Shown here piece after piece: positions 1-8,995 of a DNA stretch of 64,000 bases. Each line of letters starts with the position of its first letter. Positions within the stretch are counted from its first letter, which is position 1. The notes beneath the pieces were generated by a model. The model did no database searches. It saw nothing but the letters and a program-made list of their open reading frames with translations, and was not told where the DNA came from. A program made the position numbers and the translations under genes. Location of the stretch: contig JAGIBK010000001.1 in the NCBI GenBank assembly GCA_017744355.1, forward strand, positions 897,694 through 961,693, written 5' to 3'. Source of the DNA: a bacterium. Lineage in GTDB: Bacteria; Cyanobacteriota; Sericytochromatia; S15B-MN24; UBA4093.

Positions 1-342
1 GTTGACGACGACGAGACGGCCGCCTTCGGCATACAGGCGCACGCGCCCCGGATAGCGGCGCTGCTCGGCGTCGACTTGCAAGCTCACGACTCCTTGCGGC
101 CCCTCGCCGAGGACGAGGGCCTTGCGCAAGAAGGGCCGGCCGTTGATCCGAAGGCCGTCGCCCACGGCCTGGATGACGGCAGGGCCAGCACCCCAGGCGC
201 CGCTCGGCGCCGAGTAGAGTTCTATCTTGTCGCGCACGCGCCGTTCGAGCACCCTGACCTCCACCCAGCCAGGAGCCGGCTGCGCGGCAGCGGGCAGCGC
301 CAAGAGGCCGAACAAGAGCAGCGCGGCGAAGCGGCGTCTCAT
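1..342 (-). CDS. SpoIID/LytB-domain protein, N-terminal part (runs off the left edge)
   Basis: Translating the minus strand leftward from an ATG at 342 gives 114 open codons to the window edge. A hydrophobic, Ala/Leu-rich signal peptide covers about residues 5-22. The last visible residues (YPGRVRLYAEGGRLVVVN) match the entry into the SpoIID/LytB fold, where a short strand with a GR..RL pattern leads to a 'vvN.lpLEdYL' segment; the catalytic part would lie beyond the edge. SpoIID proteins are peptidoglycan lytic transglycosylases, and LytB homologues occur in non-sporulating bacteria. The ATG overlaps the stop of the upstream transpeptidase gene by four bases, so the two are probably translated together. 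The family call rests on a short segment. Confidence 0.6.
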   Translation of the reverse strand, partial: MRRRFAALLLFGLLALPAAAQPAPGWVEVRVLERRVRDKIELYSAPSGAWGAGPAVIQAVGDGLRINGRPFLRKALVLGEGPQGVVSLQVDAEQRRYPGRVRLYAEGGRLVVVN

Positions 343-1244
343 CCGTGGGCCCTCTCGAAGATCCGGCGCGCGATGGGGGCGGCCGCCGTAAAGCCCGTCC
401 CGTTCTTGACGAAGACCACCACGGCGAGCGTCGGGGTGAAGCCCACGAACCAGCCATGACGCAGGTGAGGCGCCGCAAGCTGGGTGGCGCTGCCGGTCTT
501 GGCGAAGAGCGCAAGCCCCGGCACGTTCGCCTGCTGGGCGGTGCCGGCGAGGACCGCGCGGCGCATGCCGACCCGCAGCCCTTCGAGGCTCGCCCCGCCC
601 GGCACCTGCCCCACGACGGCTCCAGGCTCACCCGGCCAGTGCGGGCGGCGACGCACCCCACCGCTCGCGAGGGCCGCCGTGAAGCCAGCCACCTGCAAGG
701 GGGTCGCAAGCAAGTTGCCGGTGTCCCCGTAGGCGAGATCGAGCACTTCCGCGCGGGAGGTGACCGGCCCCAGCCGCCCCGGGATCTCGTTCGGCAAGCC
801 GCTCCCGGTGCGCGACCCGAAGCCCGCCTTCTGGAAGGCGGCGCGCAGGCGTCGCGCGCCGAGCGCCTCGCCCTGGGCGTAGAAGTAAGTCGAGCAGGAC
901 TGAGCGATCGCCATTTCGAGATCGACGCTGCCGTGGCGCTGCCAGCAGCGGTGCGCCCCATAGCGGCCGTCGCATTGCACCCGGCGCGCAGGGTCCGTCA
1001 GGCCCGCCTCCAGGCTCGCAAGGCCGGTCACCAGCTTCGCGACCGAACCGATCGGAAAGGCGCTGGCAACCGCCACCCGGGGGTTGACCAACGCAAGCAG
1101 GGTGCCATCGCGCGGATCGAGGGCGATGATCGCTCCCTCGCGCGCGCCGAGGGCCTCGGTGGCCACCTGCTGGAGCGACACGGCCATCGCCTGAGGGCAC
1201 GCCCCCAGCACGAGAAGGACCGCAAGTGCGCTCGCGCGACTCAT
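339..1244 (-). CDS. Transpeptidase-only penicillin-binding protein, secreted or lipid-anchored
   Basis: A 301-residue penicillin-binding transpeptidase predicted to cross-link peptidoglycan outside the cytoplasmic membrane. The active-site tetrad S67-V-A-K70 and the KTG triad at 249-251 are present. The second motif, normally SxN, reads S116-C-S118, so the usual Asn is Ser. There is no N-terminal dimerisation or glycosyltransferase domain, only a signal sequence. L-G-A-C at 13-16 could be a lipobox, or signal peptidase I could cut after AMA. The start was chosen at 1244 because it overlaps the stop of the upstream membrane-protein gene by four bases; the open frame continues further upstream but would lie inside that gene. 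Its stop overlaps the SpoIID-like gene in the same way. Confidence 0.82.
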   Translation of the reverse strand: MSRASALAVLLVLGACPQAMAVSLQQVATEALGAREGAIIALDPRDGTLLALVNPRVAVASAFPIGSVAKLVTGLASLEAGLTDPARRVQCDGRYGAHRCWQRHGSVDLEMAIAQSCSTYFYAQGEALGARRLRAAFQKAGFGSRTGSGLPNEIPGRLGPVTSRAEVLDLAYGDTGNLLATPLQVAGFTAALASGGVRRRPHWPGEPGAVVGQVPGGASLEGLRVGMRRAVLAGTAQQANVPGLALFAKTGSATQLAAPHLRHGWFVGFTPTLAVVVFVKNGTGFTAAAPIARRIFERAHG

Positions 1245-2692
1245 GCCGCGACCGGCTGATTGGGGCGGCGGACCAACGCGAGGAGGTAGCCGAGCACCAC
1301 GATCGCAAGGGCTGCGAACACGGCGATGCGCGAGGCGCGCGGAGTGTTCATGACCGCGATGAGCCAGGGCGCCGAGAGCAACGAGAGGGTTGCGGCCCCG
1401 AGCAGCAGGGGCGGCACGAGGGTGGCAAAGGAGGGCGTGCCGGTCTCGGGACGCGCCAGCGCGAAGGTCAGCCCCAAGAGGATCAGGCCCATCAGGTAGG
1501 TGGCGAGCGGCTCGATGTGGATGAAGTAACCCATCCCGAGGGGCAGCAGGAGGGTGAAGAAGGCCCCGATGCCGAGCAGCACCCCACGAAGCGGGAAGTA
1601 ACGGCGCAGGGCCTGCAGGGCGAAGGGCACGAGCAAGGCGGCCACCAGGCCGAAGGCGGTGTAGGGATGGGTCAGATCGACCCCCACCTGGCGCAGGTAA
1701 GTGCGATCCAGGAAGAGCTGAAGGAGGGCCCGGCCCGCGAAGCTCGCCCCGAGCAGCCCCGCCGCCGAGAAGGCGCGACCCTGATCCGCGAGGAAGAGGG
1801 TGAGGCCCACCCCGGCGATCGCCACCCCGTGGATGCCGAAGAAGCGGTTGCACAAGAGCAGGGCACCGCCCGCCACCAGCGCGATCCCGATGTCTGCGAT
1901 CGCCCGCGCGGGCTCAGCGCGCTCGGCAAGGCGTGCCATCGCCCCGAGCACGAGCGCGACGGCCACCCCCGCAAGCGCCGCCATCAGAAAGCGCGGATCG
2001 AGGCGCAGTCCCCACAGCCCCACGGGGAACGCGATGCCCGCAAGCAACAAGGCTCCGGCGAGCGGCCCCCAGGTTCGTGGCAGCGAAAGGGTCGCGTAGC
2101 GCACCCCCACGGCAAGCGCCGACCAACCGAGCGCGCGTGCGGTGCCGACTCCGTACTGGGAGACGGCGCGATCGCCCCATACCACCGCGGCCGCCATCCC
2201 CCCGACCAATGCCAGGGTGAGCGCCATCGCCTCGGCTCGCGGCTCTTCCGAAAGCGAGAGTGGCAAGACCGTGGCCGAAAGGCCTAAAACGCCCCCGAAG
2301 AGGCCGTAGGTCAAAAGCACCGGATCGCTCACCCAGGCATCGGCCAATACGAAGGGCACGAGCGCCGTAGCAAAGCGAACAAGCGTATCGCGAACCGCAT
2401 CCCCGGATGCTCCCGACGCCCAGCCCGGCCCGTAGCCCCAGGCGAGTCCCAACCCACCACCGACGAGCAAGCCAACAACGGCATGCCAGCCCTTGAGGGG
2501 AGTGGGGGCGACGGCGAAGGCGGCGACGGCGAGGCCCGCGAGGACCGCCAGGGAAATCCAGGCAAGCGTACGCGCGGGAGCCGCGAGGGTCGCGGCCTGG
2601 GCGCGAGCCCGGAACCAGGCATGCGTCATCACCCCGAGGGCCACGAGCACGGTGAAGGTCCAGAGCACGACCGCAAGGTCTCGGGGATGCAT
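1241..2692 (-). CDS. Polytopic membrane protein of unknown function in a cell-wall operon
   Basis: A 483-residue protein made almost entirely of hydrophobic segments, perhaps 13-14 membrane helices, with short Arg-rich loops. I do not recognise a family. It lacks the conserved signature regions of RodA/FtsW (SEDS) glycosyltransferases, the membrane partner one would expect next to a transpeptidase. The start at 2692 is preceded by GAGGAG with eight bases between; the GTG two codons upstream sits too close to that site. It is the first gene of a three-gene unit with the transpeptidase and the SpoIID-like protein, so a role in lipid-linked wall precursor handling or wall assembly is plausible but is inference. 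Confidence 0.7.
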   Translation of the reverse strand: MHPRDLAVVLWTFTVLVALGVMTHAWFRARAQAATLAAPARTLAWISLAVLAGLAVAAFAVAPTPLKGWHAVVGLLVGGGLGLAWGYGPGWASGASGDAVRDTLVRFATALVPFVLADAWVSDPVLLTYGLFGGVLGLSATVLPLSLSEEPRAEAMALTLALVGGMAAAVVWGDRAVSQYGVGTARALGWSALAVGVRYATLSLPRTWGPLAGALLLAGIAFPVGLWGLRLDPRFLMAALAGVAVALVLGAMARLAERAEPARAIADIGIALVAGGALLLCNRFFGIHGVAIAGVGLTLFLADQGRAFSAAGLLGASFAGRALLQLFLDRTYLRQVGVDLTHPYTAFGLVAALLVPFALQALRRYFPLRGVLLGIGAFFTLLLPLGMGYFIHIEPLATYLMGLILLGLTFALARPETGTPSFATLVPPLLLGAATLSLLSAPWLIAVMNTPRASRIAVFAALAIVVLGYLLALVRRPNQPVAA

Positions 2693-2741
2693 GGCCACGT
2701 CTCCTCTTGTACGAAGGGGCTGCGTTCAGGGCGACGATGCG

Positions 2742-3197
2742 TCAGGCGCGAAGATCCACGATGGACAGGAGTTCGATCTCGAAGAGCAGGGGCGAGCCGG
2801 GCGGGATGGTTCCCACCCGGCGATCCCCATAGGCAAGCTCCGGGGGGATGCGCACCAGGCGCTTCTCGCCCACCTGCATGCGCGAGACGATCGCATCCCA
2901 GCCCTTGATCACCTCACCACGCCCGAGCCAGAACTCGAACGGGCGGTTGCGGGCGCGCGAGCTGTCGAAGCGCTGGCCGTTCTCGAGCCACCCCACGTAA
3001 TGGACGACGACCCGATCACCCTGGTTCGGGATCGGGCCGTGGCCGGGGGAAAGAACCTTGGATTCGAGGCCCAGCTCGTCGGCGTGCAGGTCGGACAGGT
3101 CGCGCGGCGCCCCGCCTGGCCGCCGCGCGCGCCAGACGATGAAGGCGAGCGCAATGGCGGCGACGAGAACGGACAGGACGACGACGGCGTTGGGCAT
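2742..3197 (-). CDS. Membrane-anchored FKBP-type peptidyl-prolyl isomerase
   Basis: A 151-residue protein. An N-terminal membrane helix (about residues 3-21) is followed by a short basic linker and one FKBP domain (about 50-147). Typical FKBP elements are visible: VVVHYVGWLENGQRFDSS, then GEVIKGWD, a 'vGekRlvrIPpeLAYG' stretch, and a closing 'IPPGSPLLFEIELL'. These enzymes catalyse cis-trans isomerisation of X-Pro bonds and assist folding. The topology suggests action outside the cytoplasmic membrane. GAGGA lies about five bases before the ATG. It is separated by 49 bases from the membrane-protein gene downstream and could be co-transcribed with the wall genes. Confidence 0.88.
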   Translation of the reverse strand: MPNAVVVLSVLVAAIALAFIVWRARRPGGAPRDLSDLHADELGLESKVLSPGHGPIPNQGDRVVVHYVGWLENGQRFDSSRARNRPFEFWLGRGEVIKGWDAIVSRMQVGEKRLVRIPPELAYGDRRVGTIPPGSPLLFEIELLSIVDLRA

Positions 3198-3230
3198 GGG
3201 GTTCCTCGGGCGCCGCGCAGCGCGCGGATG

Positions 3231-3261
3231 ATGATGCGAGTCTCGGTGATGGTCGCATCAT
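3231..3261. repeat. Inverted repeat between aceA and the FKBP gene
   Basis: Nine-base arms (ATGATGCGA and TCGCATCAT) separated by 13 bases lie in the gap between the end of aceA and the start of the FKBP gene. Read on the plus strand it is followed by TTTT, but the flanking genes run on the minus strand, where no T-run follows. It could be a weak terminator for aceBA or an operator for the FKBP gene; the sequence does not decide. Confidence 0.3.
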
Positions 3262-3301
3262 TTTAAGGGATCGGCGCCCGATTCGGGAACATGGCCAGGC
3301 C

Positions 3302-4594
3302 TCAGGGGTGGAACTGCTCGGCCTCGGTGGAGGTCCCGAGGGCGCCGGTCGAGGCCTGTCCGCACGAGAGGATGGAGAGCACCTGGTCGAAGTAGCCGGT
3401 GCCCACCTCGCGCTGGTGGCGCGTGGCCGTGTACCCGCTCTTCTCGGCGGCGAACTCCTGCTCTTGGAGGCGGACGTAGGCGCTCATCCCATCGTTCAGG
3501 TACTGGGAGGCCAGATCGAAGGTGTGGTAGTTGATCAGGTGCCAGCCGGCCAGGGTGATGAACTGGAACTTGTAGCCCATGGCCCCAAGCTCCTTCTGGA
3601 AGCCTGCGATCTGCGCTTCGTCCAGGTTGCGACGCCAGTTGAAGGACGGCGAGCAGTTGTAGGCCAGGATCTTGCCCGGGTAGCGCTCGTGGATGGCCTC
3701 GGCGAAGCAGCGGGCCTCGTTCGGGTCCGGCCGGCTCGTCTCGAACCAGAGCACGTCCGCGTAGGGGGCATAAGCGAGTGCTCGTGCGATCGCAGCCTCC
3801 AGCCCGTCCTTGACGACGAAGAAGCCCTCGGGCGTGCGCTCGCCCGTGAGGAACTTGCGGTCCGTCGCGTCCACGTCGCTGGTGAGCAAGGTAGCACTCA
3901 GGGCGTCGGTCCGCGCGATGAGGACCGTCGGCACCCCCAGCACGTCCGCGGCGAGCCGAGCCGAGACCAGGGTGCGGATGAATTGGCTGGTCGGCACCAG
4001 CACCTTGCCGCCCAGGTGGCCGCACTTCTTCTCGGAGGCGAGCTGATCCTCGAAGTGGACCCCGCCCGCCCCCGCCTCGATCATCGCCTTCATGAGCTCG
4101 AAGGCGTGCAGGGGACCACCGAAGCCCGCCTCGGCGTCCGCCACGATGGGCGCGTACCAGTCGACGCTCGTATCCCCTTCGACCCGGGTGATCTGGTCGG
4201 CGCGCATCAGGGCGTTGTTGAGGCGCTTGACCATGGCCGGCACCGAGTTGGAGGGGTAGAGGCTCTGGTCGGGGTAGGAATGCAGCGCCAGGTTGGCGTC
4301 GGCCGCCACCTGCCAGCCGCTCAAGTAGATGGCCTTGAGGCCAGCCTTCACCATCTGGACCGCCTGGGCCCCGGTGAGGGCGCCGAAGGTGTTGACGTGC
4401 CCCTCGGCGTTGAGCAGCGCCCAGAGGCGCTGGGCCGCGCGCTCCCCCAGGGTGTGGGCAACCGTCAGGGAGGGCCGCAGCTTCAGGACGTCTTCGGCGG
4501 AGTAATCGCGGCGGACTCCGGCCCAGCGCCCATCGCGCTCCCAGGTCTGCCGGAGCCGCGCGGCCTCTTTCGCGAAGGCGTCACTCATCATCAT
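3302..4594 (-). CDS. aceA: Isocitrate lyase
   Basis: 430 residues, the usual size. It cleaves isocitrate to glyoxylate and succinate, the first step of the glyoxylate shunt. The catalytic signature KKCGHLGGK is intact, with the nucleophilic Cys. Other family blocks are present: '[11 protein letters not shown]', the '[15 protein letters not shown]' metal-binding stretch, and '[13 protein letters not shown]'. Three ATG codons stand in tandem (4594, 4591, 4588) behind AAAGGAG; spacing favours the first or second. It lies 31 bases after malate synthase on the same strand, so the two genes form the aceB-aceA shunt operon. Confidence 0.97.
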   Translation of the reverse strand: MMMSDAFAKEAARLRQTWERDGRWAGVRRDYSAEDVLKLRPSLTVAHTLGERAAQRLWALLNAEGHVNTFGALTGAQAVQMVKAGLKAIYLSGWQVAADANLALHSYPDQSLYPSNSVPAMVKRLNNALMRADQITRVEGDTSVDWYAPIVADAEAGFGGPLHAFELMKAMIEAGAGGVHFEDQLASEKKCGHLGGKVLVPTSQFIRTLVSARLAADVLGVPTVLIARTDALSATLLTSDVDATDRKFLTGERTPEGFFVVKDGLEAAIARALAYAPYADVLWFETSRPDPNEARCFAEAIHERYPGKILAYNCSPSFNWRRNLDEAQIAGFQKELGAMGYKFQFITLAGWHLINYHTFDLASQYLNDGMSAYVRLQEQEFAAEKSGYTATRHQREVGTGYFDQVLSILSCGQASTGALGTSTEAEQFHP

Positions 4595-4625
4595 GCCTCT
4601 CCTTTGCGTGGAAGTGGGGGGAACG

Positions 4626-6203
<1,578 letters not shown>

Positions 6204-6387
6204 ACCATGCCTCCTCGCATGGCGCTAAAGAGAGGCGAGGCTTGAGAAAAGAGGCCTCACGCCGCTTCGCGCCGAAAACCGGGTTCGCGCATCGTAGCAA
6301 GGGCTTCGCCGGGGGGGATCGTGCACTTCCGCCGAACTTCGCGCGGGAAAAGCGAGAGGCCCGATCCGGCAACCATCGCTTTACAGG

Positions 6388-6416
6388 TTGCATGCCGCGC
6401 CCAGTGCGCCTACCAT
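6388..6416 (+). promoter_or_regulatory. Possible promoter of the methyltransferase gene
   Basis: TTGCAT and TACCAT are 17 bases apart, 36 bases before the ATG of the methyltransferase gene. The match to the -35 consensus is only moderate. Confidence 0.3.
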
Positions 6417-6452
6417 GGCCCTCAGCCTCGAAAGCGACCAAGGAGATAATCC

Positions 6453-7046
6453 ATGACCGGCCCCGATCCGGCCTTCTGGGAAACCGCCTACCAACACAAG
6501 CACACCCCGTGGGACCTCGGCGGCCCGACGCCGGTCTTCGTCCGGCTAATCGCCGAGCAGGCGGTAGAGCCTGGCCGCCTCTTGATCCCGGGGGCCGGGC
6601 GGGGCTACGATGCCATTGCCTTCGCCAAGGCGGGCTTCGACGTCACGACGGTGGACGTCTCGCCCTCGGCCTGCGCCGAGCTGCGCGAGGCCGCAGCCGC
6701 AGCCGGCGTCTCGATCCGGGTCCTCGAAGCGGATTTCTTCACCTTCGTCCCCGAGGCGCCCTTCGACGCGGTGCTCGAGTACACCTTCTTCTGCGCGATC
6801 ACGCCGACCCTGCGCGCGGCCTACCGCGATCGCATGGCGGCCCTGATCCGACCGGGAGGCTTGCTGTTCGGCCTGTTCTTCCCCTTCAACAAGGAAGACG
6901 AGGAAGGGCCGCCCTTCCGGGTGAAACGCGAGGAGATCGAGGCCCTCTTCTCGGACGCCTTCGTCCTGGAGCGATCCGAGCTGCCCTCCGACTCCATCAA
7001 GCCCCGCGCGGGCAACGAGCGCCTCATGCTCTGGCGGCGCCGGTGA
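6453..7046 (+). CDS. TPMT-family SAM-dependent methyltransferase
   Basis: 197 residues, resembling the thiopurine S-methyltransferase family. The start is typical: 'FWETAYQHKHTPWDLGGPTP' followed by the SAM-binding loop 'LLIPGAGRGYDAIAFAKAGF' and an acidic residue after the second strand ('VTTVDVS'). 'VLEYTFFCAITP' and 'LIRPGGLLFGLFFP' are family blocks. Bacterial members methylate S, Se, Te or small thiols; the substrate here cannot be read. AAGGAG precedes the ATG by seven bases. It is transcribed away from aceB and followed after 43 bases by a small orphan gene. Confidence 0.87.
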   Translation: MTGPDPAFWETAYQHKHTPWDLGGPTPVFVRLIAEQAVEPGRLLIPGAGRGYDAIAFAKAGFDVTTVDVSPSACAELREAAAAAGVSIRVLEADFFTFVPEAPFDAVLEYTFFCAITPTLRAAYRDRMAALIRPGGLLFGLFFPFNKEDEEGPPFRVKREEIEALFSDAFVLERSELPSDSIKPRAGNERLMLWRRR

Positions 7047-7089
7047 CAGGCCCGATCCCTCCGGGTATGATCGGCCAGAGGACCCACGC

Positions 7090-7437
7090 ATGACCTTCAT
7101 CGATCGCACCGACATGATCAAGGCCTCGCCGCGCGCCGAGCTGCAGCGCTTCGCCCTCTACCTGCAGGGCGATCGCGCCGACATCACCGTGCAGGGCGAA
7201 GGCGATCGCTGGCTCGTGGTCCTCTACAAGAACAGCGCCTTCGAGTCCCGGACGCACTCCTGGTGGCTCGAATCGAGCCGCGAGGCGGGCCTCAGTCTCG
7301 CCCGAGAGGTCGAGCGCTGCCTTCAGGGCGCGCGCACCTTCGAGGACGCCATCACATGCCTGCCCGAGACCCTGCGCGCCTCGGGGGTCCAGGTCCACGC
7401 GCCGGGCGCTTCGGAAACTGCCCCTCTCGATCTTTGA
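7090..7437 (+). CDS. Hypothetical protein, 115 residues
   Basis: I do not recognise this gene. It has no signal peptide or membrane helix. The sequence is mixed alpha/beta, with a conserved-looking core 'DRWLVVLYKNSAFESRTHSWWLESSREAG' region near residues 45-70 and a helical stretch after it. GAGGA sits seven bases before the ATG. The high-GC third-position bias matches its neighbours and suggests a real gene. It lies between the methyltransferase and rtcB on the same strand. Confidence 0.6.
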   Translation: MTFIDRTDMIKASPRAELQRFALYLQGDRADITVQGEGDRWLVVLYKNSAFESRTHSWWLESSREAGLSLAREVERCLQGARTFEDAITCLPETLRASGVQVHAPGASETAPLDL

Positions 7438-7532
7438 GCAACTTCACCATGGCCCTTCCCGCTGCCGGGCGCTAGCCTCGGGGGCGAAGCCGCGCGCCGC
7501 ATAAAGCGCACGGGCACGAAAGGGGGCTTGGG

Positions 7533-8993
7533 ATGGACGGGCCTACCTCGCGCATGCGCGCCGTCGAGGCCCTGGAGCGCCTCGACGCCTACTGCTGGCG
7601 CCTTCCGAAGCACTACCGCGCCGACATGCGGGTCGAGGGGCGCGTGTTCGTCAGCGATGCCCTGCTGGTGGGCCTGCACGACGACCTGTCGCTGGAGCAG
7701 TGCGCCAACGTCGCGACTCTGCCGGGCATCCAGGTCGCCTCGCTCGCCATGCCCGACATCCACCAGGGCTACGGCTTCCCCATCGGCGGGGTGGCCGCCA
7801 TGGCCCTCGACGAAGGGGTCGTCTCGCCAGGCGGGGTCGGCTTCGACATCAACTGCGGGGTCCGACTGCTCGCAACCAGCCTCGAAGCGGCTGAGGTGCG
7901 GCCCCATCTCGACGCCTTGATCCGTGCGCTCGCCGAGCGGGTTCCGTCGGGGGCGGGCCGCCAGGGCGAGATCCGCCTGACGCCCTCCGAGCTCGACGCG
8001 GTCCTGCACGAGGGTATGGCCTGGACTCTCGCGCAGGGCTATGCCCTCCCCGAGGACCTCGCCCACTGCGAGGAAGGCGGCCGCTTGCCCCATGCGGCTC
8101 CCGGCCTGGTCAGCGAGACTGCGAAGCAACGAGGCAAGGGACAGCTCGGCACCCTCGGCGCCGGCAATCACTTCCTCGAAGTCCAGTGGGTCGAGGAGGT
8201 CTTCGACCCGAGCGCCGCCGAGGCCTTCGGGCTGCGCGCGGGGCAGGTGGTGGTCATGATCCACTGCGGCTCGCGCGGGCTCGGCCACCAGGTCGCCACC
8301 GACTACATCCGCAAGATGGGGCCCGCCATGGCCCGCGCGGGCATCACCCTGGTCGATCGGCAACTGGCCTGCGCCCCCATCGCCTCGCCCGAAGGGGAGG
8401 CCTACCTCCTGGCCATGGCGGCGGCCTGCAACTTCGCCTGGGCCAACCGGCAGGTGCTCGCCTCCCGCACCCGCGAGGTCTTCGCGCGCCTCTTTCCCGG
8501 CGCGAAGCTCGCGCAGGTCTACGACGTGGCCCACAACATCGCCAAGCTGGAGACTCACCGGATCGAACGGGTGGAGCGGCCAGTCCTGGTTCACCGCAAG
8601 GGGGCGACACGGGCCTTCCCGGCCGGGCACCCCGCCCTTGCGCCTGCCCACCTCAACACCGGGCAGCCCGTCTTCATCCCGGGGGATATGGGGCGCTACT
8701 CTTACGTGCTCGCGGGCCTTCCCGGATCCATGGAACGCAGCTTCGGCAGCTGCTGCCACGGCGCGGGGCGGGTCATGAGCCGGACCGAAGCGCGGGGGCG
8801 GCAGAACTTCTACGAGATCGAGGCCCTGCTCGCGAGCCGTGGGGTGGTCGCGCGTGCGGCGACGCGCTCGGGGATCACCGAGGAGGCGCCCGACGTCTAC
8901 AAGGACGTCAGTGAGGTCGTGCGAGTGGTCGAGGGGGCGGGCCTAGCCAAGCGGGTGGTGCGCCTGCGGCCCATGGGGGTGGTGAAAGGCTGA
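7533..8993 (+). CDS. rtcB: RNA-splicing ligase RtcB
   Basis: 486 residues, the longer RtcB form. RtcB joins RNA ends with 2',3'-cyclic phosphate to 5'-OH ends using GTP and Mn(II). Key blocks are present: 'GGVGFDINCGVRLL' with the metal-binding Asp and Cys, 'GAGNHFLEVQ', 'IHCGSRGLGHQV' with metal-binding His, the 'YDVAHNIAK' block, and 'GSCCHGAGRVMSR'. An archease partner is not encoded nearby. AAAGGGGG lies six bases before the ATG. The tex start codon follows the stop after two bases, so RtcB and Tex are probably translated together, which puts two RNA-handling proteins in one unit. Confidence 0.96.
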   Translation: MDGPTSRMRAVEALERLDAYCWRLPKHYRADMRVEGRVFVSDALLVGLHDDLSLEQCANVATLPGIQVASLAMPDIHQGYGFPIGGVAAMALDEGVVSPGGVGFDINCGVRLLATSLEAAEVRPHLDALIRALAERVPSGAGRQGEIRLTPSELDAVLHEGMAWTLAQGYALPEDLAHCEEGGRLPHAAPGLVSETAKQRGKGQLGTLGAGNHFLEVQWVEEVFDPSAAEAFGLRAGQVVVMIHCGSRGLGHQVATDYIRKMGPAMARAGITLVDRQLACAPIASPEGEAYLLAMAAACNFAWANRQVLASRTREVFARLFPGAKLAQVYDVAHNIAKLETHRIERVERPVLVHRKGATRAFPAGHPALAPAHLNTGQPVFIPGDMGRYSYVLAGLPGSMERSFGSCCHGAGRVMSRTEARGRQNFYEIEALLASRGVVARAATRSGITEEAPDVYKDVSEVVRVVEGAGLAKRVVRLRPMGVVKG

Positions 8994-8995
8994 GG

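Noticed and set aside
1245..1853. Upstream extension of the transpeptidase reading frame
   Set aside because: The extension lies inside the membrane-protein gene, is Pro/Arg-rich and would hide the clear signal peptide at the internal ATG.
1241..2692. The membrane protein considered as RodA/FtsW
   Set aside because: It lacks the conserved SEDS signature regions, so only its position suggests a wall role.
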